Shown here one piece after another: positions 48,896 through 58,368 of a DNA stretch of 64,000 nucleotides. How positions within the stretch are numbered: position 1 is the stretch's first letter; each line of letters opens with the position of its first letter. The translations under genes were made by a program, and so were the position numbers. The stretch is from Daphnia pulex (lineage: Eukaryota > Arthropoda > Branchiopoda > Diplostraca > Daphniidae). Location: assembly GCF_021134715.1 (NCBI RefSeq), contig NC_060028.1, forward strand, positions 1,634,501 through 1,698,500, read 5' to 3'. The notes beneath the pieces are model-generated. The model worked only from the letters and a program-made list of their open reading frames with translations, ran no database searches and was not told the DNA's origin.

Positions 48896-50743
48896 ATGTC
48901 GAATTTGAAAGCGCTCCTGCTGGTTCTGGTCTTCTTTTCGCTGTTGCAGCTTGGCCGTGTCGCCGGGTCTTGGCGACTGGACGAGCGCCGAAAAGTGATG
49001 GAAGTCATTTCGGCCCTCAAAGAACCCAAATGTCCGGCGATTGTCGTCGTTTTCGACTCCTCCGCCCAACCGGATGACGCCGATGCCAACGATTTCCTGG
49101 TCGAAATGCTCGTCAAAGACTACCCCTATCCTCTGACGCTATTGGAGACCTCGTCCAGTGGCAGTCTCGACATTAGGCCGAAAAGTGAACTGGTGTGCTC
49201 TAACGTCGTCATCGTTTCCGACCAACCCAGGAAATTGCAATCGCTTTATCGCCAAGTCAAAGATCTTTATTACGTTCACACTGCGCTGGTCGTCCTTACA
49301 CAGGGAACAACTCGGGAGATGGAAGCTGTCATAGTCGACGCCAAGAATGAAAATTTATTCGCCGTTTTGGAGAGACCCGGGCGGATGGTCGAGATCCGTT
49401 TTTGGACGGTCAACGATGTCGTCCATTCGATCGTGTTGAAACCTCGTCAGACTGTTAACCGGAAGGATCTGCTGCTCAACTTCAAAGGGAAATTGAAAGG
49501 TCGGAAGTTGAAAGTTGCCGCCATCGATAGCCGTCCGGCTTCTATCATCGACGACCAAACTTCGGCCATCACCGGAGTGGAGCCGGCCCTCGTCCAGCTC
49601 ATGTCGCAGCATTTGGGTTTCACCTACGACTACGTGCAGGCCCTGCCCAACGAGATGTGGGGCGACGTCGTCACCCTGGACAACGGCACTTTGATTTTAA
49701 CCGGACTTCTGGGCATTCTGGGACGGAAAGAGGCCGACATGGCCGTCGGCAATTTCTATCTCCTCCTCAAAAGAAAAGAGTTCATCGATTACTCGGCCAT
49801 CTACAAGTTCAGTTACGAATCGTTTCTCGTCCCGGCTCCACAGCCCTACCCCAAATGGACGGCTCTCTTCTACCCGTTCACTGTGGCCACCTGGACGGCC
49901 ACTATCGTCTCCACCGCCACGATAACCGTCATGCTGCGCTTCGTGGCCAGCTGGCAGCAGTCGATTTCGTCGTCGCGTGAAAATTACGTTTTTGCCAGTT
50001 TGCCATTCTGTTGCCTTTACGTCATTGGCAATTTGATGAACGTCCAGGTGCAGCCGCAGACCATAAACTCCAACGCCAATCGAATTTTCCTCATCTGGTG
50101 GCTGTTCGGGACGCTCATCCTGACGACCGGCTACCGTTCGGGACTGATATCTCACATGACCTTTCCCTTCACGCCGCCGCCGATCGACACGTTCCAGCAG
50201 CTGGTGGACAGTCCGCTGAAGAAAACGAGTTTCGGCGATTTCATGAAGGAGAACCTGCTGAACGCCACCTCGGAGACGGAGAGAATCCTGGGAAAGGAGA
50301 TCATCGCCAGCTACAATTTCACGGCCATGTTCGTGCAGGTGGACTCCGGCCTGTGGGCCGCCGAGTCCAACGTCGAGAACATTCTCTACATGGCGGCCAC
50401 CATGTACCCGACGACGGCGGCCGGACCCAAAGTTCACTTGATGAGGGACTCGATCATGCCGAGCGGAGTGGCCCTGGGTCTGCAGAAGAATTCCCAGTTG
50501 AAGAAGTACGTTGACAAGGAAATCCAGCGCTTGATTGAGACCGGCCTGGTCGACTATCACCGGCTGCAGTTCGCCAAGAACATGGACAAATGGAATCCGA
50601 AGACAAATAATAACAATTTGATTTCCTTTTCCCTGGACAATCTCCAGGGCGGATTCTTTTTGCTACTGGTTGGCGTCCTCATCTCCGCGATGACTTTCGC
50701 CGGAGAACTGTTGTCAAACCGAATGAAAATGCGCCGAATCTAA
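48896..50743 (+). CDS. Ionotropic receptor (IR), intronless, copy 2
   Basis: A single exon of 615 codons from the ATG at 48896, which follows the TATA box and opens a clean signal peptide (MSNLKALLLVLVFFSLLQLG). S1 runs from about residue 203 (GRKLKVAAIDSRPASII, GVEPALVQLMSQHLGFTYDY, NEMWGDVV) to about 315. M1 is at 321-350, the pore loop at 366-386 (FCCLYVIGNLMNVQVQP), M3 at 396-422 (IWWLFGTLILTTGYRSGLIS), followed by S2 (DTFQQLVDSPLKKTSFGDF) and M4 near 585-607. It is a divergent arthropod chemosensory channel. It is close to IR copy 3 throughout and less close to copy 1. Confidence 0.92.
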   Translation: MSNLKALLLVLVFFSLLQLGRVAGSWRLDERRKVMEVISALKEPKCPAIVVVFDSSAQPDDADANDFLVEMLVKDYPYPLTLLETSSSGSLDIRPKSELVCSNVVIVSDQPRKLQSLYRQVKDLYYVHTALVVLTQGTTREMEAVIVDAKNENLFAVLERPGRMVEIRFWTVNDVVHSIVLKPRQTVNRKDLLLNFKGKLKGRKLKVAAIDSRPASIIDDQTSAITGVEPALVQLMSQHLGFTYDYVQALPNEMWGDVVTLDNGTLILTGLLGILGRKEADMAVGNFYLLLKRKEFIDYSAIYKFSYESFLVPAPQPYPKWTALFYPFTVATWTATIVSTATITVMLRFVASWQQSISSSRENYVFASLPFCCLYVIGNLMNVQVQPQTINSNANRIFLIWWLFGTLILTTGYRSGLISHMTFPFTPPPIDTFQQLVDSPLKKTSFGDFMKENLLNATSETERILGKEIIASYNFTAMFVQVDSGLWAAESNVENILYMAATMYPTTAAGPKVHLMRDSIMPSGVALGLQKNSQLKKYVDKEIQRLIETGLVDYHRLQFAKNMDKWNPKTNNNNLISFSLDNLQGGFFLLLVGVLISAMTFAGELLSNRMKMRRI

Positions 50744-50870
50744 AATTCCCTAAATTAATAATTATATTTAATAATTATAAATTAGACGATCCTTTTGCTG
50801 AGTTCAACTTCTGAGAAGAAAATTGCTTTTCTTCTTTTTTGCTAATTTTCTTGAAATGCGATTAATTTAA
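50744..50870. other. 3' flank of IR copy 2 ending in TTAA
   Basis: Short AT-rich 3' region. The TTAA at 50867-50870 borders the foldback element. Confidence 0.5.
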
Positions 50871-51879
50871 CAATGAGTCTACCACTCAATGAGGCTGCGG
50901 TTTGGGGGTTTTTGGGGTTTTCATTTTTTGGGAAACGGTGACTGAGGCATCGCAGCCAATCCCCAAATAAACCAATTTATTCGGAATTTTGCGGAAAACC
51001 GAATGCTGAAATCCGCGATTTTCTAGCTGTCGTAGTTTTTTAACGATTTAAGAAAAACTAAAGGGGCCGAAAGAGGCCCACCAGAAATTGTACAGTTTTT
51101 TCGAATTTTTGACATCAGTTTTCTTGAAAATTTTTACCGTTAAAAAAAACTAATTTAAAAGATTTTGCCCCTCTAAAGATATGATGATTCTCGCCCCGTT
51201 TTTCTCTCTGAGCTTTATTAGCAGAGGTATAAACGATTGAAAATCTTGGAAATTTAAAATTTTACGCCATTTCTAAGATTTTCGCCATGACAAACTTCAT
51301 TTTCCATGCTATCTAGCGGCTGATTTAAAAAATGCGAGGGAAAATTCTTCTGAAAATATAAATCAACAAAATAAATACCAACTTTATACAACTTTATAAT
51401 TGTTAAATTAAATTATTTTTGAAAGAATTCTAAATGGAGCAGTTGGACATCGTCTGGAAATCTCATTTGTGTCCAATAAGGGCCAATCAGCGTACAGCGT
51501 TTTAAAGAGGCTGTACGCTGATTGGCCCTTTTGGACACAAATGAGATTTCCAGACCTGGCAACGCAGGATGTCCAACTGCTCCATAGCCGAGAAGAATTT
51601 TCCTTGCATATTTAAAATCGGCCGCTAGATGGCGTGGCAAAATTAAGTTTTTTTATGGCGAAAATCTTTAGAAAATGGCGTAAAATTTTCTACATTTTTT
51701 AACGTTTATATCTCTAATAATAAAGGTCAGATCGAAAAACGGGGCGAGATATCTGTAGAGGGGGCAAAATCTTTCATTCTGAAAAATAGGTTTTTTTTAA
51801 CGGTCTGGTTTGCAAGAAAACTGATGTCAAAAACCACCAAATCCCCCAAATCCGGCCTCATTGAGTGGTTGACTCATTG
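50871..51879. mobile_element. Foldback / long inverted-repeat element flanked by TTAA
   Basis: About 1.0 kb of nested inverted repeats with no coding frame. The outer ends are CAATGAGTC-ACCACTCAATGAGG (50871-50895) and the reverse complement (51855-51879). The middle arms are 51107-51335 and 51605-51830, sharing GACATCAGTTTTCTTG, GATTTTGCCCC, TCGCCCCGTTTTTC and ATCTAGCGGC. The inner arms are 51435-51498 and 51510-51583, with a loop of about 11 bases. TTAA stands on both sides (50867-50870 and 51880-51883), which fits a TTAA-targeting, piggyBac-like non-autonomous element. The left arm has about 200 bp not found in the right. Arms differ at many sites, so the copy is not very young. The transposase family is inferred from the target site only. 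Confidence 0.8.
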
Positions 51880-51934
51880 TTAAAACTCCTATCGGACTTT
51901 TATTTTTCAATTATAGTCGTCAATCATTTTTTTA

Positions 51935-53063
51935 CCTTTCGAACGCGGATCGATCTGCGAATTGCTTATTAAAATTCATTGCGTTGTTAGCTATAAATAT
52001 ACTCGTCTTCAACGACGTTAGCGCAATAACTGTTAGGGGAGAGGGGGGCTAGTTGGCAGGTGGGGTAAGTTGGCATTTTGCTAGTTAGACCCCTTACAGA
52101 CCAAAACAAATCAAGCCTTTTACACCAAATATGTAAGACAACACCCAGATTACTCATACACAATTTCAAAAGTATACGACTTCCCCAACAGGAGTTATAG
52201 CAAAAAGAAAAAAAACGGCAAAAAGTTTTTTTTCGGCCTCTCAGCACTTTTCATTTTTCTCATAGTATAAAACTCTAAGAGTGTCAGAAAACCCAAGCAA
52301 ACAAGAATTAATGTTTCTCTTATTTTTAAAATAAACCCGACATTTAGTTACATTAAAAAAGTTATTTAGTTATCAATTTATTTGTTCGAAAAGCACCCTA
52401 TGGGGTAAGTTGGCAGAAATTTTGAGGGGCATGTTGGCATACAGATTTCTCACGAGATGCTGAGTTTCAAGTTTTCAAAATTCGACCTAGAAATTTTGGA
52501 GCAATGGAGAATCGTCACTTGCCAACTTACCCCTTAGGTGGGGCACGTAGGCAGACTTTTTTTTGCAGTTTTTCTCAATTTAACAATTTCGTGTAAATGA
52601 ACATTGTAAACAAATACGATCAATTCATAAAGAATTGAAATCTGAATCTGATTCAATCATTCAATTTGCAAAAAATTGTGGTAAAAAAATTCAAATAAAT
52701 TCACAAAAAGTGACCCTGCCAACTGGCCCCCCTCTCCCCTATTCCCCTTCTTTTGCAGCGACGATTGCTCTATAGAGAAATTCAATTGAAAATCCCTTTC
52801 AATATTTCCGTTACCATGGCGATACAAGGTATAAACACAGTAGTCGCTTCAGTTTCAATTTATTTCCCTTTTGAAAGCGACACTCTGATAGACAGATACC
52901 ACACTTTACAGATGACTTTATAAAGAATCCCCGTTTCCTGGAAGTTTTGATAACCTTTACTGTCTCAATTTGACTGTCAGTTGCCCTTATTCCCCCTTTC
53001 ATATTTCTCGATGTTACCCCACGCCAAAGTTGCTCACGATGTACGAACTCGGCCGATCAAACT
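51935..53063 (+). repeat. Tandem segmental duplication, unit 1 (carries a MITE)
   Basis: A direct, diverged copy of 53085-53560. Shared landmarks in order are GAACGCG-GATCGATC, GCTATAAATA-CTCGTC, ACGACGTTAGCGCA, AGAAATTCAATT, TTCCGTTAC, AAAGCGACACT, TGCCACACTTT, GAAGTTTTGATAACCT, and CGCCAAAGTTGC. Unit 1 is longer because a TA-flanked element is inserted at 52036-52739. Neither unit has a recognised gene. They lie upstream of IR copy 3 and include a TATAAATA, so duplicated promoter sequence is possible. Confidence 0.8.
52036..52739. mobile_element. TA-flanked MITE with GGGGAGAGGGGG termini
   Basis: A 704-bp non-coding element with terminal inverted repeats of about 25 bp (GGGGAGAGGGGGGCTAGTTGG at the left; the same with one change at the right). 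TA stands on each side (52034-52035 and 52740-52741). The motif GGGGTAAGTTGGCA recurs inside in both orientations. The TA duplication fits Tc1/mariner-superfamily targeting. The matching place in the second duplication unit (about 53199-53202) has a single TTATCCCC with no insert, giving a natural empty site. The element therefore arrived after the duplication, or was never in the second copy. Confidence 0.85.
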
Positions 53064-53084
53064 TACCAATCGTAGATCTCATCA

Positions 53085-53560
53085 CAGATTTAGCCTTTGG
53101 AACGCGCGCGGATCGATCATTGTATTGCTTAAAAAAATCCATGACATAGTTGGCTATAAATACTCGTCGTTAACGACGTTAGCGCAGTAATTGTTATCCC
53201 CCCTTTCTTTTGTAACTGATGATTGGTCTAGAGGCGTTCCTAAAGAAATTCAATTTCAAATTGTCTTTTTAACTTTCCGTTACTATGACGACAAACAAGG
53301 AAACAGAGAAAATTGCCACCGATTTCAACAATGATTTCCTTTTTTTGTAAAAGCGACACTGACAGACGGGTGCCACACTTTGCAGCAGTTGACTTAATTT
53401 CAGTGAATTTCCGTTTGCTGAAAGTTGTTGATCGGAAGTTTTGATAACCTGTCTGTCTGAATTTTTGAAGTTGTCAGTTGCTCCTATTCCCCCATTTCTC
53501 ATCTCTCGAGATTACCCGCGCCAAAGTTGCCCACCTACTAACTCAACCGATCAAACTTGG
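53085..53560 (+). repeat. Tandem segmental duplication, unit 2 (empty site)
   Basis: Second copy of the unit at 51935-53063, without the MITE. It contains a perfect 14-bp palindrome CGTCGTTAACGACG at 53165-53178, just after GGCTATAAATA; in unit 1 the same place reads CGTCTTCAACGACG. Confidence 0.8.
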
Positions 53561-53731
53561 CCAATGTTAACTAGTAGTTGGGATTTCTCATTAGACCGTC
53601 ATTGCTGTCTGTCATAAACAAAAAATAGAGAAAAATGTGGTTTGTGCAAGCCGACGCCAAAAAGGAAAGGGATTTATATCTTGTGCCCGACGCCAACTCG
53701 TTCGCAATCGGCACTTGGTTCAGCACCGAGA

Positions 53732-55579
53732 ATGTTGTCTCCAATTCACACGGTTTTGCTGCTGATCCTGCCGATCCCGCTGGCCGTTTCTCGCGATGAC
53801 AAGAGAACCATCCAAGTCATTTCCGAACTGCTGATGATCGACTCCAAATGTCCGGCAACTATAGTCGTCCACCAATTCGATCCTTCAATCGGAGAAGAGG
53901 CTGTCGAAGAAGATGTATTGGTGAACAAATTCATCGAAATTAATCAGCAATCAAATTCTGTTATCCTCCTGGAAATTTCATCCCTGAAGAACTTTAGCTG
54001 GAACATCACCGAGCCATTGTGTCAAAATGTCGTGATTTTCAGTCGACAAATTGAAAAGGTAATTTCAATTTACCGCCAAATCAAGAGCAATTTCTACGTC
54101 AACAAATTGGTCGTTGTCGCCAAATTTTCCGCCGAGGAAACTTGCCGTCTCCTGTTTGCCATTCAGAACGAGAAACTGTTCGTTTTGCTGGAGAAAATAG
54201 GCAGAGACCTGGAACTTTATTCCTGGGCGGTCAACAATCGAACGAGTTTGACGACAATCAGAAGCCATTCCAACGTGAGCACGGAAATGGGTAAAAATCA
54301 ATCGGTCAAGTTACTGGGCAGACATTTGCTGATTGCCACGCTGTCCTATCCGCCATCAGTCGTGATCGATTTCGACGGAAGGATTCGAGGAATCGAGCCG
54401 TCCGTCATGGAATCCTTGGCCGATTATTTGCATTTCACCTACGACTTTGTCCAGACGTCGCCCAACGAAATGTGGGGCGAAATATTCGGTTCCGAAGGCC
54501 ATTTCTCTTTTACCGGATTGCTGGGCATGCTGGCCCGGAAGGAAGTCGACCTCGCCGTTGGAGGACTCTACATTTCCAGCATCCGGGCACCCTTCATCAG
54601 CTACACCGAAGTCTACAACATTGGCTACGAAACGTTTCTCGTTCCGGCTACACAGCCCTACGCCAAATGGACGGCCCTGTTTTATTCCTTCACCTGGCCC
54701 ACTTGGATGGCCACCATCGCCTCCGCCGTCGTCGTGGTCATCATGCTCTACCTGGTGGCCAATTACTCGTCACAAGGTTCTCCTTCGACGACGAGAAATA
54801 ACGTCTTTGCTGATTTCCAGTTCTGCTGCCTCTACGTCATCGGAAACTTGTCCAACATGCAGGTCCAGCCGCAGAACATCACATCAAACGCCAACCGGAT
54901 GTTCATCATCTGGTGGCTGTTCGGTGCTCTCATCCTGACGACCGGCTACCGTTCGGGACTCATTTCCTACATGACGTTTCCGTTCACGCCGCCGAGCATC
55001 GACACCCTCCAACAATTGGTCGACAGCTCGTTAAAGAAACTGGTTTTTGGCGGTTTCCTCAAGTCTATTCTCCTCAATTCGACCAAGGAGCTGGAGAGGA
55101 AGATAGGAGAGGACGTGATTCCCAACTACAACCTGACGGGGATGTTCGTGTCACTCGGGTCCGGCTCCTCGGCCGTCCAGTCCAATTTGAATAATCTTCT
55201 CTACATGGCGGCCACCATGTACCCGACGACGGCCGCCGGACCAAGAGTTCACCTCATCAAGGAGAATATCATGCCGGCCTGGGTGGCTTTCGGTTTGCAG
55301 AAGAACTCTCAGCTGAAACCGCACTTTGACAAGGGCATCCAGCGTTTGATCGAATCCGGCTTGATCGACCACCACACGACGATGTTCGCCAAAAAACTGG
55401 GCAAGTGGAACCCGAAGAAAGCCAGCAACGATCTCATTTCCTTTTCGTTGGATAGCTTGCAAGGAGCGTTCTATTTGCTGGGAATAGGAGTCGTCGGATC
55501 GATTCTCATTTTCACTATTGAGATTAGCCTAAAATCTGTCAAACGTTTAAGGCCCAAAAAAGACAAGCTGTTTTGCTGA
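53732..55579 (+). CDS. Ionotropic receptor (IR), intronless, copy 3
   Basis: A single exon of 615 codons from the ATG at 53732, chosen over the in-frame ATG at 53642 because it opens a signal peptide (MLSPIHTVLLLILPIPLAVS) and gives exactly the length of IR copy 2. S1 marks are GRHLLIATLSYPPSVVI, GIEPSVMESLADYLHFTYDF and NEMWGEIF. The pore loop is FCCLYVIGNLSNMQVQP, M3 is IWWLFGALILTTGYRSGLIS, S2 has DTLQQLVDSSLKKLVFGGF, and M4 follows ISFSLDSLQGAFYLLGIGVV. It is a tandem paralogue of copy 2 with divergence concentrated in the N-terminal half, where ligand tuning is expected (inference). The C-terminus is Lys-rich (RPKKDK). Confidence 0.92.
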   Translation: MLSPIHTVLLLILPIPLAVSRDDKRTIQVISELLMIDSKCPATIVVHQFDPSIGEEAVEEDVLVNKFIEINQQSNSVILLEISSLKNFSWNITEPLCQNVVIFSRQIEKVISIYRQIKSNFYVNKLVVVAKFSAEETCRLLFAIQNEKLFVLLEKIGRDLELYSWAVNNRTSLTTIRSHSNVSTEMGKNQSVKLLGRHLLIATLSYPPSVVIDFDGRIRGIEPSVMESLADYLHFTYDFVQTSPNEMWGEIFGSEGHFSFTGLLGMLARKEVDLAVGGLYISSIRAPFISYTEVYNIGYETFLVPATQPYAKWTALFYSFTWPTWMATIASAVVVVIMLYLVANYSSQGSPSTTRNNVFADFQFCCLYVIGNLSNMQVQPQNITSNANRMFIIWWLFGALILTTGYRSGLISYMTFPFTPPSIDTLQQLVDSSLKKLVFGGFLKSILLNSTKELERKIGEDVIPNYNLTGMFVSLGSGSSAVQSNLNNLLYMAATMYPTTAAGPRVHLIKENIMPAWVAFGLQKNSQLKPHFDKGIQRLIESGLIDHHTTMFAKKLGKWNPKKASNDLISFSLDSLQGAFYLLGIGVVGSILIFTIEISLKSVKRLRPKKDKLFC

Positions 55580-55689
55580 AAGAAAACATGAATGATGTAA
55601 TATCTTATTTTAAAATGAAATAATATAAGAAAATTAGGAATCCATCTCTAACCAACTGTTCCACGTTTGGTGGTTTGCACATTATGTCA
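55580..55689. other. 3' flank of IR copy 3
   Basis: AT-rich, no feature beyond a likely 3' UTR. Confidence 0.4.
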
Positions 55690-56150
55690 TAGTCTTAGCA
55701 GAGACTAAGAATTTAAAGACTGAAATCGGTCCCATAAACCTGAGAGGAACAGCTTGGGCGATTCTTGAGCTTGCCGCTGGGCGCAGGTCCATAGAGTTGG
55801 AGAATGTTTTTAGGTATTTTCCCCGTTTCCCTACTGAATACGTGCTTCACACACTCGGGATTTGCGAATGTTCTATTAGGTACAATTTTTTGAAAATTAC
55901 ACCATTATTATTCATTGCCCTTCACGATGACCCGTGAATCATTTCATAATATTTGAAGAACTTCAGGGTTACTTTAAAAAATACCCTATTTCGTCCTTTT
56001 TCTTGGATCTTTAGAAGAAAATAATCAAAATATCTAAAAACATTCTCCAACTCTATGGACCTGCGCCCTAGCGGCAAGCTCAAGCATCGCCTAGAGAGAG
56101 TTATAGGGATTTCCGTCTTAACTTCGTAGTCTTACGTCGTAGAGTGGTCT
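55690..56150. mobile_element. Short foldback element / MITE
   Basis: About 460 bp with long inverted repeats. The best-paired arms are 55758-55820 and 56024-56092, sharing CTTGAGCTTGCCGCT, GCGCAGGTCCATAGAGTTGG and AGAATGTTTTTAG. Weaker pairing extends outward to about 55695 and 56150 (GACTAAGAATTTAAAGAC against GTCTTAACTTCGTAGTC). The loop of about 200 bp has no open frame. Clear target-site duplications were not found. Confidence 0.7.
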
Positions 56151-56770
56151 TAGATAGAGAAAACATATATTAATCAGCTATACAAATCCGGTAAAACAGC
56201 TGTTATTATTGCAACTGTATTAGTTGTAACATGAAATACACGGATAATAAATATTTAAAATTCACTCATTCACTCGTTATTCAATGAAGAAAGTAAATAC
56301 CCTCAGGGATCCCTGTTTTCGAATAGCTCATCGAAACTACTTAAAATAACACTTGATACTAAAAATATCGCAATAAATAATCATCAGTACCTCGTCATCC
56401 TCAAGAAACCGCATGGCGCCATTACAAATTATAAAAAATTTACCAATCTGAAGAAAGAAAAACTCCCTGCTGTTATGGAGAGCATGGGTAGTCATTTAAA
56501 ATTTTTACCTAGAACAAATTTGAAATTTCAATAAGAATTTTTTTTCATGAACACTATTTATAATTTCTTTTTCTTTAATTACCACTTGGAAAAAATCGGC
56601 CGGTTAGATCGTTAAAAAAATGTAAATGAAAATTTGTAATTGGGAATGAGGGGTCCAATTATAACGATTTATTAATTTTTAATACATGCAATCATACTTT
56701 ATCTATCAATAAACATTAGTTTCAAATTTGAATCAATTCGATTGACATTTACTATTTTTTTTATGAATTT
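56151..56770. other. AT-rich spacer
   Basis: No gene, repeat or element end recognised. Confidence 0.4.
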
Positions 56771-56985
56771 ACAGTATGCACCAAAAGTATCCGGACACCC
56801 GAGAGAACCTTATGGAAAACGCTGTTTTCGCAAGGCGAAAAAGTAGTCAAATTTTTATTCGATTGAATGAAAATTTTTCTGTAGGTTCTCTCGGATGCCA
56901 GGAACAATCCTAATTTTTTTTTGAATTTTAAAATAATGGGAAGGGTAGGTTTTAGTCGGAATCAAAAGTTTCCGGACAGTAGAGA
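56771..56985. mobile_element. Tc1/mariner-like remnant
   Basis: Begins TACAGTATGCACCAAAAG followed by TATCCGGACA, which resembles Tc1-type transposon ends (CAGT...CAAAAGT-TCCGGACA). A second CAAAAGTTTCCGGACA lies at about 56962 in the same orientation. GAGAGAACC near 56800 and GGTTCTCTC near 56884 are inverted. No transposase frame remains. This is a decayed, probably rearranged fragment. Confidence 0.45.
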
Positions 56986-57291
56986 GGCCCATATGTAAAT
57001 GGGCTTACTTTAGGTTTGAATTGTGACTCACTGGGAAATGCTAGAGAAACGCAAATGGTCTTAAAAAAAGATCTGCGTTTCTTCTATGGCTTGGCACCCA
57101 TAAGTCACGATTTTTTAAAACGATTAGTATTCCTTCTCTACCCACCCTCAAAATTGATTTCGTTAAGATCTCCGATTATGAGAGCCATGCACTGCTGCCG
57201 GGTCTACGGAATTGCTTACTCTCCCCCAACGTTTTTCTGAAACAAAGGGGTTTAGTAGGGACTGGAGGGAGATTAGGAGTCCTAATATACC
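56986..57291. other. Spacer before satellite field
   Basis: A 74-codon open frame at 57016-57240 has no recognisable features and is taken as chance. Confidence 0.4.
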
Positions 57292-57376
57292 TCCTCATGT
57301 TCCTCCTCTAATAAACCTCCTCCTGCTCCTCCTACTTCTCCTAATATTCCTCCTCCTCCTCCTCCTCCTCCTCCTT
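57292..57376. repeat. (TCC)n polypyrimidine tract
   Basis: An imperfect CCT/TCC run of about 85 bp immediately before the first satellite unit. Confidence 0.85.
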
Positions 57377-57384
57377 GTTTGTTT

Positions 57385-57714
57385 GTTGATATTTTCGTGT
57401 TATGATTTCAATACTTTCGGAGTGTACCACAGTCGAAATCCACGTTACATAAAAAATATAAACTTTAAAACCTTCAAGTGAGTGTGCATAATACGTAGAG
57501 AGAGGAATATTCAATTACCCAATAGGATTTCAAAAGTAATTCATGTTTGCAAATCTACTTTAATTTTTTTGTTGATATTTTCGTGTTACGATTTTAATAC
57601 TTTCGGAGAGTGCCAAAGTCAAAATCCGCGTTACCCAAACAAAAATTTAACTTTAGAACCTTCAGGGGAGTGTCCATAATACGTAGGGAGGCGAATATTC
57701 AATTACGCTTGTCA
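57385..57714. repeat. Satellite A, block 1 (two ~188-bp units)
   Basis: Units carry TTTTCGTGTTACGATTTCAA, ACTTTCGGAG, AATCCACGTTAC, CCTTCA-GGGAGTGTCC, ATACGTAG and CAATAGGATTTCAAAAG. They are about 186-190 bp apart and share the unit type of 58369-59420. Confidence 0.9.
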
Positions 57715-58368
57715 ACCCTTGTCTCTATTTCTATTCCTTCCTGATTTTTTTTATGAATTCATTGATTCAATTGACTTAAAAAGGTGAATTGGGCATCAAT
57801 TAACACATCCTGTGATAAAGAAACACTTGGAATAAGAGAAACCATAAATATATCAAATTCAAATTCATTGAAGTGGTGTTTCCCAGCTCGTGAAAAAGTT
57901 TATGTCAACCCTTGTTTCTATTTCTATTCCTCCATGAATATTTTTATGAATTTCTAGATTCAACTGTATTTAAATGGTGTATTGGACATCAATTAACACA
58001 CGTAAGAAAGAAACACTTGGAATAAGCAAAACCATAAATATATCAAATTCAAATTCATTGAAGTGGCGTTTCCCAGCTCATAGAAGAGTTTCTGTAAACC
58101 CTTGTTTCTATTCCTATTCCTTCATGAATATTTTTATGAATTCATAGATTCAACTGTCTTTAAATGGTGTATTGGACATCAATTAACACATCCTGTAAGA
58201 AAGAAACAATCGGAATAAGCAAAACCATAAATATATCAAATTCAAATTCATTGAAGTTGCGTTTCCCAGCTCGTGGAAGAGTTTCTGTCAACCTTTGTTT
58301 CTATTTCTATTCCTTCATGAATATTTTTATAAATTCCTAGATTCAACTGTCTTTAAAAGGTGTATTGC
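57715..58368. repeat. Satellite B (~190-bp units, 3.4 copies)
   Basis: Unit marks are GTCAACCCTTGTTTCTATTT, ATTGGACATCAATTAACACA, AAATATATCAAATTCAAATT, CATTGAAGTGG and GTTTCCCAGCTC. Starts fall near 57714, 57904, 58094 and 58287. The last unit is cut short by the return of satellite A. It is distantly related to the block at 60836-61640. Confidence 0.9.

Noticed and set aside
49697-50560. 287-codon minus-strand frame antisense to IR copy 2
   Set aside because: Antisense shadow of a GC-rich coding exon; no family features.
57212-57481. Leu-rich 89-codon frame
   Set aside because: Direct translation of the (TCC)n tract and the first satellite unit.
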